Origin: Rubrivivax sp. | Lineage (GTDB): Bacteria > Pseudomonadota > Gammaproteobacteria > Burkholderiales > Burkholderiaceae | NCBI GenBank assembly: GCA_004211235.1 | Contig: SEEY01000139.1 | Span: 1 to 8,527, forward strand | Direction of reading: 5' to 3' | Length of the DNA stretch: 8,527 nucleotides | Shown here: in pieces, positions 1-6,739 of the stretch | Layout of the letters: each line of letters begins with the position of its first letter | Numbering within the stretch: position 1 is the first letter of the stretch | Program-made: the position numbers and the translations under genes | Notes under the pieces: generated by a model | The model's database searches: none | What the model was told of the DNA's origin: nothing | What the model saw: the letters and a program-made list of their open reading frames with translations, nothing else

Positions 1-35
1 GGGTTGTAGCGGGGGGCGGCTCGGGGGGTGGCCGG

Positions 36-41
36 TATACT
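36..41 (+). promoter_or_regulatory. Possible -10 box upstream of cysS
   Basis: TATACT matches the sigma-70 -10 consensus TATAAT at five of six positions and stands out as an A/T-rich spot in very G-rich sequence. It would start transcription near position 48, giving cysS a leader of roughly 85 bases. No convincing -35 hexamer lies 16-18 bases upstream, where the sequence is mostly G, so the call is tentative. It could equally belong to a divergent promoter, since the GTATAC core is palindromic. Confidence 0.3.
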
Positions 42-55
42 GAAATCATTCTATG

Positions 56-93
56 AGCCCCGCCTGGCCGGCCCCTGTGCGGGGCTTCTTGTT
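56..93 (+). terminator. Terminator-like hairpin in the cysS leader
   Basis: AGCCCCGC (56-63) pairs perfectly with GCGGGGCT (79-86) to give an 8-bp stem. The 15-base loop contains the self-complementary GGCCGGCC. The stem is followed by an imperfect T-rich stretch, TTCTTGTT (86-93). It may be the intrinsic terminator of a gene left of the window. If the TATACT box at 36-41 is a real promoter, the hairpin would lie inside the cysS leader and could attenuate it. The sequence alone does not decide between these. Confidence 0.5.
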
Positions 94-134
94 GGTGGCT
101 TCCGGGCTTCAGTTGCCCCCTGTTTCCGTTTCAC

Positions 135-1502
135 ATGTCCCTGCGCGTCCACAACTCCCTCAGCCGCACTCTCGAAGATTTCCAGCCGCTCGTGCCAGGC
201 CAGGTGCGCATGTATGTGTGCGGCATCACGGTCTACGACCTGTGCCACATGGGCCACTTGCGCATGAACATGGCGTTCGACGTCATCTACCGTTGGCTGC
301 GCGCCAGCGGCTACGGCGTGACCTATGTGCGCAACGTGACGGACATCGACGACAAGATCATCAAGCGGGCCGTGGAGCGCGGCATCACGATCCGCCAGTT
401 GACCGAGGAGATGACGGCTGCGATGCACGAGGACTTCGCGGCCGTGGGTCTGCTGCGCCCGGACCATGAGCCGCGCGCGACCGAGTACGTGCCGCAGATG
501 CTGACCCTCATCGAGCGCCTCGAAGAACGTGGCCTGGCCTACCGTGCCGAAGGCGGCGACGTGAACTACGCGGTGCGCAAGTTCAACGGCTACGGCAAGC
601 TCAGCGGCAAGGATCTGGACGACCTGCGCGCCGGCGAACGCGTGGCGGTCGACGACGGCAAACTGGACCCGCTCGACTTCGTGCTGTGGAAGGCCGCCAA
701 GGCCGAGGAGCCCGCCGATGCCAAGTGGGCCGCGCCCTTCGGCGAAGGTCGCCCGGGTTGGCACATCGAGTGCTCGGCGATGAGCTGCGCGCTGCTCGGC
801 GAGAGCTTCGACATCCACGGCGGCGGCACCGACCTGCAGTTCCCTCACCACGAGAACGAGATCGCGCAGAGCGAGGGCGCGGGCTACGGCTTCGCGAAGT
901 ACTGGCTGCACAACGGCTTCCTGAACGTCGACGGCGAGAAGATGTCCAAGAGCCTGGGCAACTTCTTCACCATCCGCGACGTGCTGCAGAAGTTCGATGG
1001 TGAGACGCTGCGCTTCTTCATGCTGCGCACGCACTACCGCCGGCCGTTCAACTTCAGCGACACGCATCTGGAAGACGCCCGCGCTGCGCTGACGCGGCTC
1101 TACACGGCGCTGGATGCCGTGCCGCCCGCTGACGTCACCATCGACTGGACCGAGCCCAGCGCTGCGGCCTTCAAGACGGCGATGGACGAAGACTTCGGCA
1201 CGCCCGGTGCCATCGCGGTGCTGTTCGATCTCGTTAACGAGGTCAACCGCGACCGCTCGCCCCAGCGCGCCGGTCTGCTGAAGGCACTGGCCGGTGTGCT
1301 CGGCGTGCTGCAGCAGGAACCGCGGGCCTATCTGCAGGGCGGCGACGGCGATGCGACCTGGATCGACGAGCGCATCGCCGCGCGTGGCGCGGCCAAGGCG
1401 GCGCGCGACTTTGCCGGCGCCGACGCCATCCGCGCCGAGTTGTCGGCCAAGGGCATCACGCTGAAGGACGGTGCCGACGGCACGACCTGGGTGAAGAGCT
1501 GA
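135..1502 (+). CDS. cysS: Cysteinyl-tRNA synthetase (CysRS)
   Basis: This 455-residue class I aminoacyl-tRNA synthetase charges tRNA-Cys with cysteine in the cytoplasm, using ATP; family members are usually about 460 residues. The class I signature HxGH appears as HMGH (residues 38-41) and the second signature KMSKS is at 269-273. The active-site zinc ligands of the E. coli enzyme correspond to Cys29 (MYVCG), Cys213 (HIECS), His238 and Glu242 (FPHHENE). [16 protein letters not shown] (64-79) and [13 protein letters not shown] are also typical. The start fits the family N-terminus ([11 protein letters not shown]). No Shine-Dalgarno sequence precedes it; the leader there is pyrimidine-rich (TTTCCGTTTCAC). 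The stop overlaps the next start as TGATG, so the gene heads a coupled operon. Residues 42-45 after HMGH (LRMN) differ from the GRTF/ARxF-type sequence I recall in other members. Identification is secure. Confidence 0.97.
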   Translation: MSLRVHNSLSRTLEDFQPLVPGQVRMYVCGITVYDLCHMGHLRMNMAFDVIYRWLRASGYGVTYVRNVTDIDDKIIKRAVERGITIRQLTEEMTAAMHEDFAAVGLLRPDHEPRATEYVPQMLTLIERLEERGLAYRAEGGDVNYAVRKFNGYGKLSGKDLDDLRAGERVAVDDGKLDPLDFVLWKAAKAEEPADAKWAAPFGEGRPGWHIECSAMSCALLGESFDIHGGGTDLQFPHHENEIAQSEGAGYGFAKYWLHNGFLNVDGEKMSKSLGNFFTIRDVLQKFDGETLRFFMLRTHYRRPFNFSDTHLEDARAALTRLYTALDAVPPADVTIDWTEPSAAAFKTAMDEDFGTPGAIAVLFDLVNEVNRDRSPQRAGLLKALAGVLGVLQQEPRAYLQGGDGDATWIDERIAARGAAKAARDFAGADAIRAELSAKGITLKDGADGTTWVKS

Positions 1503-2134
1503 TGTCTCCCGCCGACGTGATCCCGTCCTACTGGGACGAGGCCTGCAAGCACCTGGCCAAGCGCGACCGGGTCATGAAGAAGCTCATCCCGCAGTTCGGC
1601 GAGGCACGCCTGCAAAGCCATGGCGACGCCTTCGCCACGCTGGCCCGCTCCATCATCGGCCAGCAGATTTCGGTGAAGGCCGCGCAGTCGGTCTGGAACC
1701 GCTGGCTCGCGCTGGCTCCGAAGCTGCAGCCTGCCGCCGTGCTGGGTCTGGACGTCGAATCGCAGCGGGCGGCCGGCCTGTCGGCGCGCAAGGTCGACTA
1801 CCTGCGCGACCTGGCCGAGCATTTCAACGCCGGCAGCGTCCACGTGCGCCAATGGGCCCAGATGGACGACGAGGCCATCATCGAGGAGCTCGTCGCCATC
1901 CGAGGCATTGGGCGCTGGACGGCGGAGATGTTCCTGATCTTCCACCTGATGCGCCCCAACGTCATGCCGCTGGACGATGTCGGCCTGCTCAAGGGCATCA
2001 GCCTCAACTATTTTTCGGGCGAGCCCGTCTCCCGCGCCGAGGCGCGCGAGGTGGGCGACGCCTGGGCCCCCTACCGTTCTGTCGCCGTTTGGTACATTTG
2101 GCGCAGCCTGGATCCCCTGTCGGTGGACACCTGA
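1502..2134 (+). CDS. DNA-3-methyladenine glycosylase, AlkA-like (HhH-GPD superfamily)
   Basis: This 210-residue protein should excise alkylated bases such as 3-methyladenine as the first step of base excision repair. The fold is marked by [16 protein letters not shown] (residues 50-65), the usual start of the HhH-GPD core, and by the helix-hairpin-helix [15 protein letters not shown] (133-147). These are followed by MPLDDVGL (155-162). By alignment with AlkA PDDYL, Asp159 should be the catalytic aspartate. [10 protein letters not shown] (191-200) matches the AlkA C-terminus (PWRSYALLHIW). At 210 residues it lacks the N-terminal domain of E. coli AlkA (282 residues), so it is the compact form, like yeast-type MAG enzymes. 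Its ATG shares the A of the cysS stop (TGATG), and GAAGAG just upstream may act as a ribosome binding site. Its stop likewise overlaps accA. Exact substrate range cannot be read from sequence, so I give no symbol. Confidence 0.93.
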   Translation: MSPADVIPSYWDEACKHLAKRDRVMKKLIPQFGEARLQSHGDAFATLARSIIGQQISVKAAQSVWNRWLALAPKLQPAAVLGLDVESQRAAGLSARKVDYLRDLAEHFNAGSVHVRQWAQMDDEAIIEELVAIRGIGRWTAEMFLIFHLMRPNVMPLDDVGLLKGISLNYFSGEPVSRAEAREVGDAWAPYRSVAVWYIWRSLDPLSVDT

Positions 2135-3105
2135 TGAGCAAAAAACACTTCCTCGAATTCGAGCAACCCATCGCGGAACTCGAGACCAAGATCGAAGAGC
2201 TGCGCTACGTTCAGAGCGAGTCGGCTGTCGACATCTCTGAAGAGATCGACCGCCTCTCCAAGAAGAGCCTGCAGCTGACCAAAGAGGTCTACGCCAGCGT
2301 GGCGCCGTGGCAGGTCTACCAGATCGCCCGACACCCGCAGCGCCCGCAGACGCTGGACTACTGCGCCGAGGTCTTCACCGACTTCCAGGAACTCCACGGT
2401 GACCGCCACTTTGCCGACGACGCAGCCATCGTGGGCGGTCTCGCGCGTTTCAACGGCCAGGCCTGCATGGTCATCGGCCACCAGCGCGGCGCCGATGCCA
2501 AGGAGCGCGCGCTGCGCAACTTCGGCATGCCGCGCCCCGAGGGTTACCGCAAGTCGCTGCGCCTGCTGAAGCTCGCCGAGAAGTTCGGCCTGCCGGTCTT
2601 CACCTTCATCGACACCATGGGCGCCTATCCGGGCATCGGTGCCGAGGAGCGCAGCCAGAGCGAGGCCATCGGCCGCAACATCTTCGAGATGGCGCAGCTG
2701 GAAGTGCCGATCATCGCCACCGTCATCGGCGAAGGCGGCTCGGGTGGCGCCTTGGCCATCGGCGTGGCGGACCAGGTGCTGATGCTGCAGTTCGCCGCTT
2801 ATTCCGTCATCTCGCCGGAAGGCTGCGCATCCATCCTGTGGAAGAGCAGCGAACGCGCGTCGGATGCTGCCGATGCGCTGGGCATCACGGCCCATCGCCT
2901 GAAGGCCATGGGCCTGATCGACAAGATCGTCAGCGAGCCGGTCGGCGGTGCGCATCGCGATGCCAAGCAGATGGCATCCAACCTCAAGCGCGCGCTGAGC
3001 GACGCGCTGCGCCAGGTCAGCGACCTCAAGACCCGCGAGCTGCTGGACCGCCGCTACGAGCGCCTCCAGGCCTATGGCCGCTTCAGCGACACCAAGAATC
3101 GCTGA
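2134..3105 (+). CDS. accA: Acetyl-CoA carboxylase carboxyltransferase subunit alpha
   Basis: This 323-residue subunit pairs with AccD (not in the window) to move the carboxyl group from carboxybiotin to acetyl-CoA, making malonyl-CoA for fatty-acid synthesis. The N-terminus [20 protein letters not shown] is characteristic of the family. It is followed by a helical stretch (residues 11-55), [19 protein letters not shown] (86-104), MVIGHQRG (112-119), [19 protein letters not shown] (161-179), the glycine-rich oxyanion-hole loop [12 protein letters not shown] (199-210) and [11 protein letters not shown] (227-237). Length matches E. coli AccA (319). The start at 2134 is chosen because it gives the standard N-terminus and overlaps the previous stop as TGATG; the reading frame stays open upstream but that part is not AccA-like. 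GGTGGA upstream can serve as a weak ribosome binding site. The 3' end overlaps tilS by 32 bases. Confidence 0.98.
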   Translation: MSKKHFLEFEQPIAELETKIEELRYVQSESAVDISEEIDRLSKKSLQLTKEVYASVAPWQVYQIARHPQRPQTLDYCAEVFTDFQELHGDRHFADDAAIVGGLARFNGQACMVIGHQRGADAKERALRNFGMPRPEGYRKSLRLLKLAEKFGLPVFTFIDTMGAYPGIGAEERSQSEAIGRNIFEMAQLEVPIIATVIGEGGSGGALAIGVADQVLMLQFAAYSVISPEGCASILWKSSERASDAADALGITAHRLKAMGLIDKIVSEPVGGAHRDAKQMASNLKRALSDALRQVSDLKTRELLDRRYERLQAYGRFSDTKNR

Positions 3106-4378
3106 GAGCCCACCCGTCGCGGTCGCCTTCAGTGGCGGCCTCGACTCCACCGCGCTGCTGCACGTTGCCACCCGCTCGGGTGCGCGCGTGCTTGCCCTCC
3201 ACGTCCACCATGGACTGCAGCCGCAGGCCGATGCCTGGGCGACGCATTGCGAAGAGGTGGCCCGTGAGTTCGGCGCCGGGTTTGCCTGTGCGCGTCTGAG
3301 CGGCGCGCCGGAACGCGGCGACAGCATCGAAGCGTGGGCCCGCGAAGGGCGGCACCGTGCGTTGCACGACATGGCCGTCGCGGCCGGTGCCGACCTGCTG
3401 CTGCTGGCGCATCACCGCCGCGATCAGGCCGAGACCTTTCTGCTGCAGGCGATGCGCGGCGCGGGCACGGCGGGGCTGGCCGGCATGCCTCGGACGCAAT
3501 GGCGTGACGGTCTTTGCTGGGCGCGGCCCTGGCTGGCGCAACCCCGCGAGCTGATCCAGGCCTATGCGGCGCAGCACGGCCTGCGTTGGATTGACGACCC
3601 GAGCAACGGCGACGCCCGCTTTGCACGCAACCGTCTGCGGCAGACGGTGTGGCCGGCCTTCCCTGCGGCCGAGGCGGGTCTTGCGCAGGCGGCGCGCTGG
3701 GCGCAGCAGGCGCACGAGCTGGCGGCCGAGGTGGCTGAGCAGGATCTGATCCGCATGGCCACGCCGGGGCGACTGGACCTGGCGATGTTGGCCGCGCTGT
3801 CGCCGGCCCGCGCCAGCAACGCGCTGCGCGCCTGGCTGGCGCTCCACACGACTGCGCCGGCCAGCCTCGTCGAGCGCCTGCTGACGCAGTGGCAGCCCGG
3901 CGCCACGCTGTGCTGGCCGGCGCCGGGCGGCGTGCTGCATGCCTACCGCGACGGCCTCTACTGGGCGGCAGCAGCCGGGCCCCAGCCGCTGCCTTCGACC
4001 CTGGACCTGAGCCGCCCCGGCCTGCATCCCCAGCCGGATTGGCGCGGCGCCTGGCTCGTCGAGACCGCTTCGCACGGCATCGACGTCGCACGCCTGACGC
4101 GGCTGACGCAGCGGGCCCGCCTTGGCGCGGAGCAGTTCCAGCGCGCGCCGGCTTCGGCACCGCGCAGTCTCAAGAAGGCCTGCCAGGAAGCCGGCCTGCC
4201 GCCATGGCGACGCGACGGGCCTCTGTTATTCGACGCTGAAGGGCGGTTGATCGCTGTCGCCCGTCTCGGCACCGACGCCCGTGCCTTCGCCAACCAAGAT
4301 GAGCCGCGGCTGGCCGTCAGCTGGCTGGACGACTCCGACTTGCCTCAGCGCGAAGGCCCGGCCGATTCGGCCGCATAA
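3074..4378 (+). CDS. tilS: tRNA(Ile)-lysidine synthetase
   Basis: TilS converts C34 of tRNA-Ile(CAU) to lysidine using ATP and lysine, so that the tRNA reads AUA codons and is charged with Ile rather than Met. The 434-residue product has the N-type PP-loop SGGLDS (residues 20-25), HVHHGLQ (43-49), [11 protein letters not shown] (111-121) and [15 protein letters not shown] (175-189). The C-terminal region from about 310, including LTQRARLG and [20 protein letters not shown], is the TilS C-terminal domain that binds the tRNA. The family usually shows HHxDDQ; here the first Asp is Arg (HHRRDQ), the second is kept, and I believe this variant occurs in relatives. The ATG at 3074 lies inside accA; it is the only standard start before the PP-loop. 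The last residues (REGPADSAA) look unconstrained. Identification is secure. Confidence 0.95.
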   Translation: MAASATPRIAESPPVAVAFSGGLDSTALLHVATRSGARVLALHVHHGLQPQADAWATHCEEVAREFGAGFACARLSGAPERGDSIEAWAREGRHRALHDMAVAAGADLLLLAHHRRDQAETFLLQAMRGAGTAGLAGMPRTQWRDGLCWARPWLAQPRELIQAYAAQHGLRWIDDPSNGDARFARNRLRQTVWPAFPAAEAGLAQAARWAQQAHELAAEVAEQDLIRMATPGRLDLAMLAALSPARASNALRAWLALHTTAPASLVERLLTQWQPGATLCWPAPGGVLHAYRDGLYWAAAAGPQPLPSTLDLSRPGLHPQPDWRGAWLVETASHGIDVARLTRLTQRARLGAEQFQRAPASAPRSLKKACQEAGLPPWRRDGPLLFDAEGRLIAVARLGTDARAFANQDEPRLAVSWLDDSDLPQREGPADSAA

Positions 4379-4381
4379 AAT
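4376..4381 (+). promoter_or_regulatory. Possible -10 box for lysC
   Basis: TAAAAT matches TATAAT at five of six positions, overlaps the tilS stop codon and lies 55 bases before the lysC ATG. It is the only A/T-rich spot in the tilS-lysC gap. No good -35 is seen at the right spacing (TTGCCT at 4340-4345 is too far away), so lysC may have its own promoter, be read from the upstream operon, or both. Confidence 0.3.
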
Positions 4382-4436
4382 CGATGGTTTGCGAGCCAGC
4401 CGTCCCGGCAGCTCCCTTCAGCCTTCGCTCAAACAC

Positions 4437-5711
4437 ATGGCTCTGATCGTCCACAAGTACGGCGGCACCTCGATGGGGTCCACCGAGCGCATCCGCAACG
4501 TCGCCAAGCGCGTCGCCAAATGGGCGCGCGCCGGCCATCAGATGGTGGTCGTGCCGTCGGCGATGAGCGGCGAGACCAACCGCCTGCTCGGCCTGGCCAA
4601 GGAGCTGTCTCCTGGCAAGCACACGCCGGCGCTGGCGCGGGAACTGGACGCGATTGCCGCCACGGGTGAGCAGGTCTCCGTCGGCCTGCTGGCCATCGCG
4701 CTGCAGGCCGAAGGGCTGGAGGCGGTCAGCTATGCCGGCTGGCAGGTGCCCGTCGCGACCGATTCGTCCTTCACCAAGGCCCGCATCGAGAGCATCGACG
4801 ACAAGCGCGTGCGTGCCGACCTGGCCGCCGGCAAGGTGGTGGTCATCACCGGCTTCCAGGGCATCGACCCCGAAGGCCACGTCACGACGCTGGGCCGTGG
4901 CGGTTCCGACACGTCCGCCGTGGCGATCGCTGCGGCAATGAAGGCTGCCGAATGCCTGATCTACACGGATGTGGACGGTGTCTACACCACCGACCCGCGC
5001 GTCGTGCCCGAGGCGCGGCGCCTCAGCACCATCACCTTCGAGGAAATGCTGGAGATGGCGTCCCTCGGCTCCAAGATCCTGCAGATCCGTTCGGTGGAGT
5101 TCGCCGGCAAGTACAAGGTGCCGCTGCGCGTGCTGTCGAGCTTCACGCCCTGGGACATCGACATCACCGAAGAGGCCGCCTCCGGCACGCTGATCACTTT
5201 CGAACAAGAGGACGAAAACATGGAACAAGCCGTCGTTTCGGGCATTGCCTTCAACCGTGACGAGGCCAAGGTGACGCTGCTCGGCGTGCCCGACAAGCCC
5301 GGCATCGCCTTCCAGATCCTGGGCCCGGTGGCCGAGGCCAACATCGACATCGACGTCATCATCCAGAACGTCTCGCACGACGGCAAGACCGACTTCTCGT
5401 TCACGGTGCATCGCAACGACTACGCGCGCACGATGGAGTTGCTGCAGAACACCGTCGGCCCGGCCACCAACGCCACCAAGGTCGTCGGCGACCCGAAGAT
5501 CTGCAAGGTCTCCATCGTCGGCATCGGCATGCGCTCGCATGTCGGCGTGGCCAGCAAGATGTTCCGCGCGCTGAGCGAAGAGGGCATCAACATCCAGATG
5601 ATCTCCACCAGCGAGATCAAGACCAGCGTCGTCATCGACGAGAAGTACATGGAGCTGGCCGTGCGTGCGCTGCACAAGGCATTCGACCTGGATCAGGACG
5701 CCGCAGCCTGA
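4437..5711 (+). CDS. lysC: Aspartokinase with two C-terminal ACT domains
   Basis: Aspartokinase phosphorylates L-aspartate, the first committed step toward lysine (and diaminopimelate for the cell wall), threonine and methionine. The 424-residue product shows the kinase motifs KYGGTSMG (residues 7-14), STGEQ-like ATGEQVSVGLL (75-85), TTLGRGGSDTSAVA (150-163) and YTDVDGVYTTDPR (176-188). Two ACT regulatory regions follow, VTLLGVPDKPGIAFQI (279-294) and VSIVGIGMRSHVGVA (358-372) with INIQMISTSEIKTSVVI (384-400). These normally mediate feedback inhibition by lysine and/or threonine. The start at 4437 gives the standard N-terminus; the open frame upstream of it is not homologous. No Shine-Dalgarno sequence is visible before it. 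An internal in-frame start at 5220 may make a separate beta subunit. There is no fused homoserine dehydrogenase. The lysC symbol follows betaproteobacterial usage; ask is a synonym. Confidence 0.96.
   Translation: MALIVHKYGGTSMGSTERIRNVAKRVAKWARAGHQMVVVPSAMSGETNRLLGLAKELSPGKHTPALARELDAIAATGEQVSVGLLAIALQAEGLEAVSYAGWQVPVATDSSFTKARIESIDDKRVRADLAAGKVVVITGFQGIDPEGHVTTLGRGGSDTSAVAIAAAMKAAECLIYTDVDGVYTTDPRVVPEARRLSTITFEEMLEMASLGSKILQIRSVEFAGKYKVPLRVLSSFTPWDIDITEEAASGTLITFEQEDENMEQAVVSGIAFNRDEAKVTLLGVPDKPGIAFQILGPVAEANIDIDVIIQNVSHDGKTDFSFTVHRNDYARTMELLQNTVGPATNATKVVGDPKICKVSIVGIGMRSHVGVASKMFRALSEEGINIQMISTSEIKTSVVIDEKYMELAVRALHKAFDLDQDAAA
5207..5711 (+). promoter_or_regulatory. Possible internal translation start making an aspartokinase beta (ACT-only) subunit
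   Basis: Within lysC an in-frame ATG at 5220-5222 (Met262) is preceded by AGAGGA (5207-5212). Its GAGG ends 8 bases before the ATG, which is good Shine-Dalgarno spacing, and the flanking bases are unusually A-rich (GACGAAAAC) for this genome. Starting here would give a 163-residue protein (MEQAVVSGIAFNRDEAK...) holding both ACT domains and no kinase domain. Bacillus and Corynebacterium aspartokinases are known alpha2-beta2 enzymes whose beta subunit arises from exactly this kind of in-frame start. That it is used here is inference. Confidence 0.5.
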
Positions 5712-5714
5712 TTT

Positions 5715-5746
5715 CTGGCAGACAGTGGCTCCGGGTGATATAGAAT
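5715..5746 (+). promoter_or_regulatory. Probable promoter of tRNA-Ser
   Basis: The A/T-rich ATATAGAAT (5738-5746) offers two overlapping -10 candidates: TATAGA at 5739 and TAGAAT at 5741, the latter five of six to consensus. CTGGCA (5715-5720) is a four-of-six -35 placed 18 bases before TATAGA. A GC-rich stretch (TCGGGGC) follows, as is common at stable-RNA promoters. Transcription would begin about 5-10 bases before the tRNA. The tRNA could also be processed from lysC read-through. Confidence 0.45.
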
Positions 5747-5759
5747 TCGGGGCTGTGCT

Positions 5760-5853
5760 GGAGACGTGACCGAGTGGCCGAAGGTGCTCCCCTGCTAAGG
5801 GAGTATTTGCGCTAAAACGCGAATCGAGGGTTCGAATCCCTCCGTCTCCTCCA
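5760..5853 (+). tRNA. serV: tRNA-Ser (anticodon GCU)
   Basis: The cloverleaf is complete over 94 bases including encoded CCA. The acceptor stem GGAGACG (5760-5766) pairs fully with CGTCTCC (5843-5849). A three-pair D stem (ACC 5769-5771 with GGT 5783-5785) is typical of serine tRNAs. The anticodon stem CTCCC/GGGAG (5787-5791, 5799-5803) carries the loop CTGCTAA with anticodon GCT at 5794-5796, reading AGC and AGU. The long variable arm (5805-5811 with 5818-5824, one G-T wobble) marks it as class II. The T arm is GAGGG-TTCGAAT-CCCTC (5826-5842). CCA is at 5851-5853. The discriminator base is T (5850), whereas the E. coli serine tRNAs I know have G. The symbol follows the E. coli name for the GCU isoacceptor. 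Confidence 0.97.
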
Positions 5854-5862
5854 GACAAATTG

Positions 5863-5893
5863 AAAGCCCGTCCTCGTGACGGGCTTTTCTTTT
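5863..5893 (+). terminator. Rho-independent terminator after tRNA-Ser
   Basis: AAAGCCCGTC (5863-5872) pairs over ten bases with GACGGGCTTT (5878-5887) around the five-base loop CTCGT. The tract TTTTCTTTT (5885-5893) follows. It ends 10 bases after the CCA end and so terminates tRNA-Ser and any lysC read-through. On the minus strand the same stem is followed by TTTCAATTTGT, so it may also stop fdhD transcripts arriving from the right. Confidence 0.9.
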
Positions 5894-5945
5894 GCCGAAA
5901 CTGCGGGGCATTGCCACCAGACTCCGCGGTGGTTGCGGTGCAACC

Positions 5946-6716
5946 TCAGGCGTAGCGCGTCGCGCGGCCCTCGCGCACGAAGGCCCACAGCTGCAGTTGC
6001 AACGAGCGTGCCGTCTCGATGGCCAGGCTGCTGGGTGCCGACATGCAGGCCAGCAGGCCGACACCCGCCATCGCCGTCTTCTGCACCAGCTCGAAGCTTG
6101 CCCGGCTGGACATCAGCACGAAGCCGTCGCGCCGGTCGGCATCGGCGCGGGCGAGGGCGCCGGTCAGCTTGTCCAGGGCGTTATGCCGGCCGATGTCCTC
6201 GCGCGCCATCAGCAGCGTGCCGTCTGGCCGGCACCAGGCCGCCGCATGCAGACCGCCACAGCGCGCGTTCAACGGTTGTGCCCTGGGCAGGGCGATCAGT
6301 GCGCGGTCCAGCGCACCCGCCTGCAGTGGGGGCGCCGCGACGACGGCCGGCTGCAGCGCGCCGAACTGGGCCAGGCTCTCGACGCCGCAGAGGCCGCAGC
6401 CGGTCCGCCCGGCGAGCGTGCGGCGGCGGGCCTTCAGGCGCTGCTCACAGGTGGCGGTCACGGTCAGCGCCAGCGTGATTCCCGACGCCGTGGCGTCGAT
6501 CTCGACATCGAGCAGCTCCTGCGGCGACGTGAACCAGCCCTCGGCCAGGCCGAAACCCAGCGCGAAGTCTTCCAGGTCGGCCGGCGTGGCCAGCATGACG
6601 GCCTGCGAGATGCCGTTGACCGTCAGCGCCACGGGCGCCTCGACGGCCACTTCTTCGTCAGCCGTGGCACCGGGTGGCCGCAACCTGAGCAGGGGAGGGC
6701 TGAGCATGGCCGCCAT
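5946..6716 (-). CDS. fdhD: Formate dehydrogenase accessory sulfurtransferase FdhD
   Basis: FdhD moves sulfur from the cysteine desulfurase IscS to the molybdenum cofactor of formate dehydrogenase, a step needed for FDH activity, in the cytoplasm. The 256-residue product shows EEVAVEAPVALTVNG (residues 21-35), the essential cysteine pair in GRTGCGLCG (Cys107 and Cys110, the CxxC of E. coli), AREDIGRHNALDKL (171-184) and SSRASFELVQKTAMAG (203-218), all family hallmarks. The frame stays open to 6803, but the extra 29 residues are arginine-rich, overlap the upstream gene and look like shadow sequence. I therefore chose the ATG at 6716; the ATG at 6707 is an alternative. Neither has a clear Shine-Dalgarno sequence. 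It lies 23 bases after the Cache-CheW gene on the same strand and is probably co-transcribed with it. No FDH structural gene is in the window. Confidence 0.95.
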   Translation of the reverse strand: MAAMLSPPLLRLRPPGATADEEVAVEAPVALTVNGISQAVMLATPADLEDFALGFGLAEGWFTSPQELLDVEIDATASGITLALTVTATCEQRLKARRRTLAGRTGCGLCGVESLAQFGALQPAVVAAPPLQAGALDRALIALPRAQPLNARCGGLHAAAWCRPDGTLLMAREDIGRHNALDKLTGALARADADRRDGFVLMSSRASFELVQKTAMAGVGLLACMSAPSSLAIETARSLQLQLWAFVREGRATRYA

Positions 6717-6739
6717 GATAGGAGGCCGTCGCGCTGGAT

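Noticed and set aside
51..1067. Minus-strand 338-codon open frame opposite cysS.
   Set aside because: Low-complexity Ala/Val/Arg/His translation antisense to a secure gene; no motif.
2071..3372. Minus-strand 433-codon open frame opposite accA and the tilS start.
   Set aside because: Antisense to accA and tilS, whose motifs are unambiguous; no domain recognised in the antisense translation.
4359..4373. Self-complementary CGGCCGATTCGGCCG at the end of tilS.
   Set aside because: It lies in coding sequence, has a short stem and a three-base loop, and is followed by AAAA rather than a T-run, so it is not a terminator on the plus strand.
4317..5858. Long minus-strand open frame of 513 codons across lysC and the tRNA.
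   Set aside because: It is antisense to a certain aspartokinase gene and its start reads through the tRNA-Ser complement, giving the GGIRTLDSRFSANT-type peptide that is a familiar spurious annotation. High GC keeps antisense frames open.
5914..5932. Small inverted repeat CCACC/GGTGG just after the 3' end of fdhD.
   Set aside because: Five base pairs with a nine-base loop and no T-run on either strand; the stronger hairpin at 5863-5893 explains termination better.
5795..6064. Minus-strand 89-codon frame ending in EGFEPSIRVLAQ.
   Set aside because: The end is again the complement of tRNA-Ser in another frame, and the rest overlaps fdhD out of frame. It is a known type of artefact.
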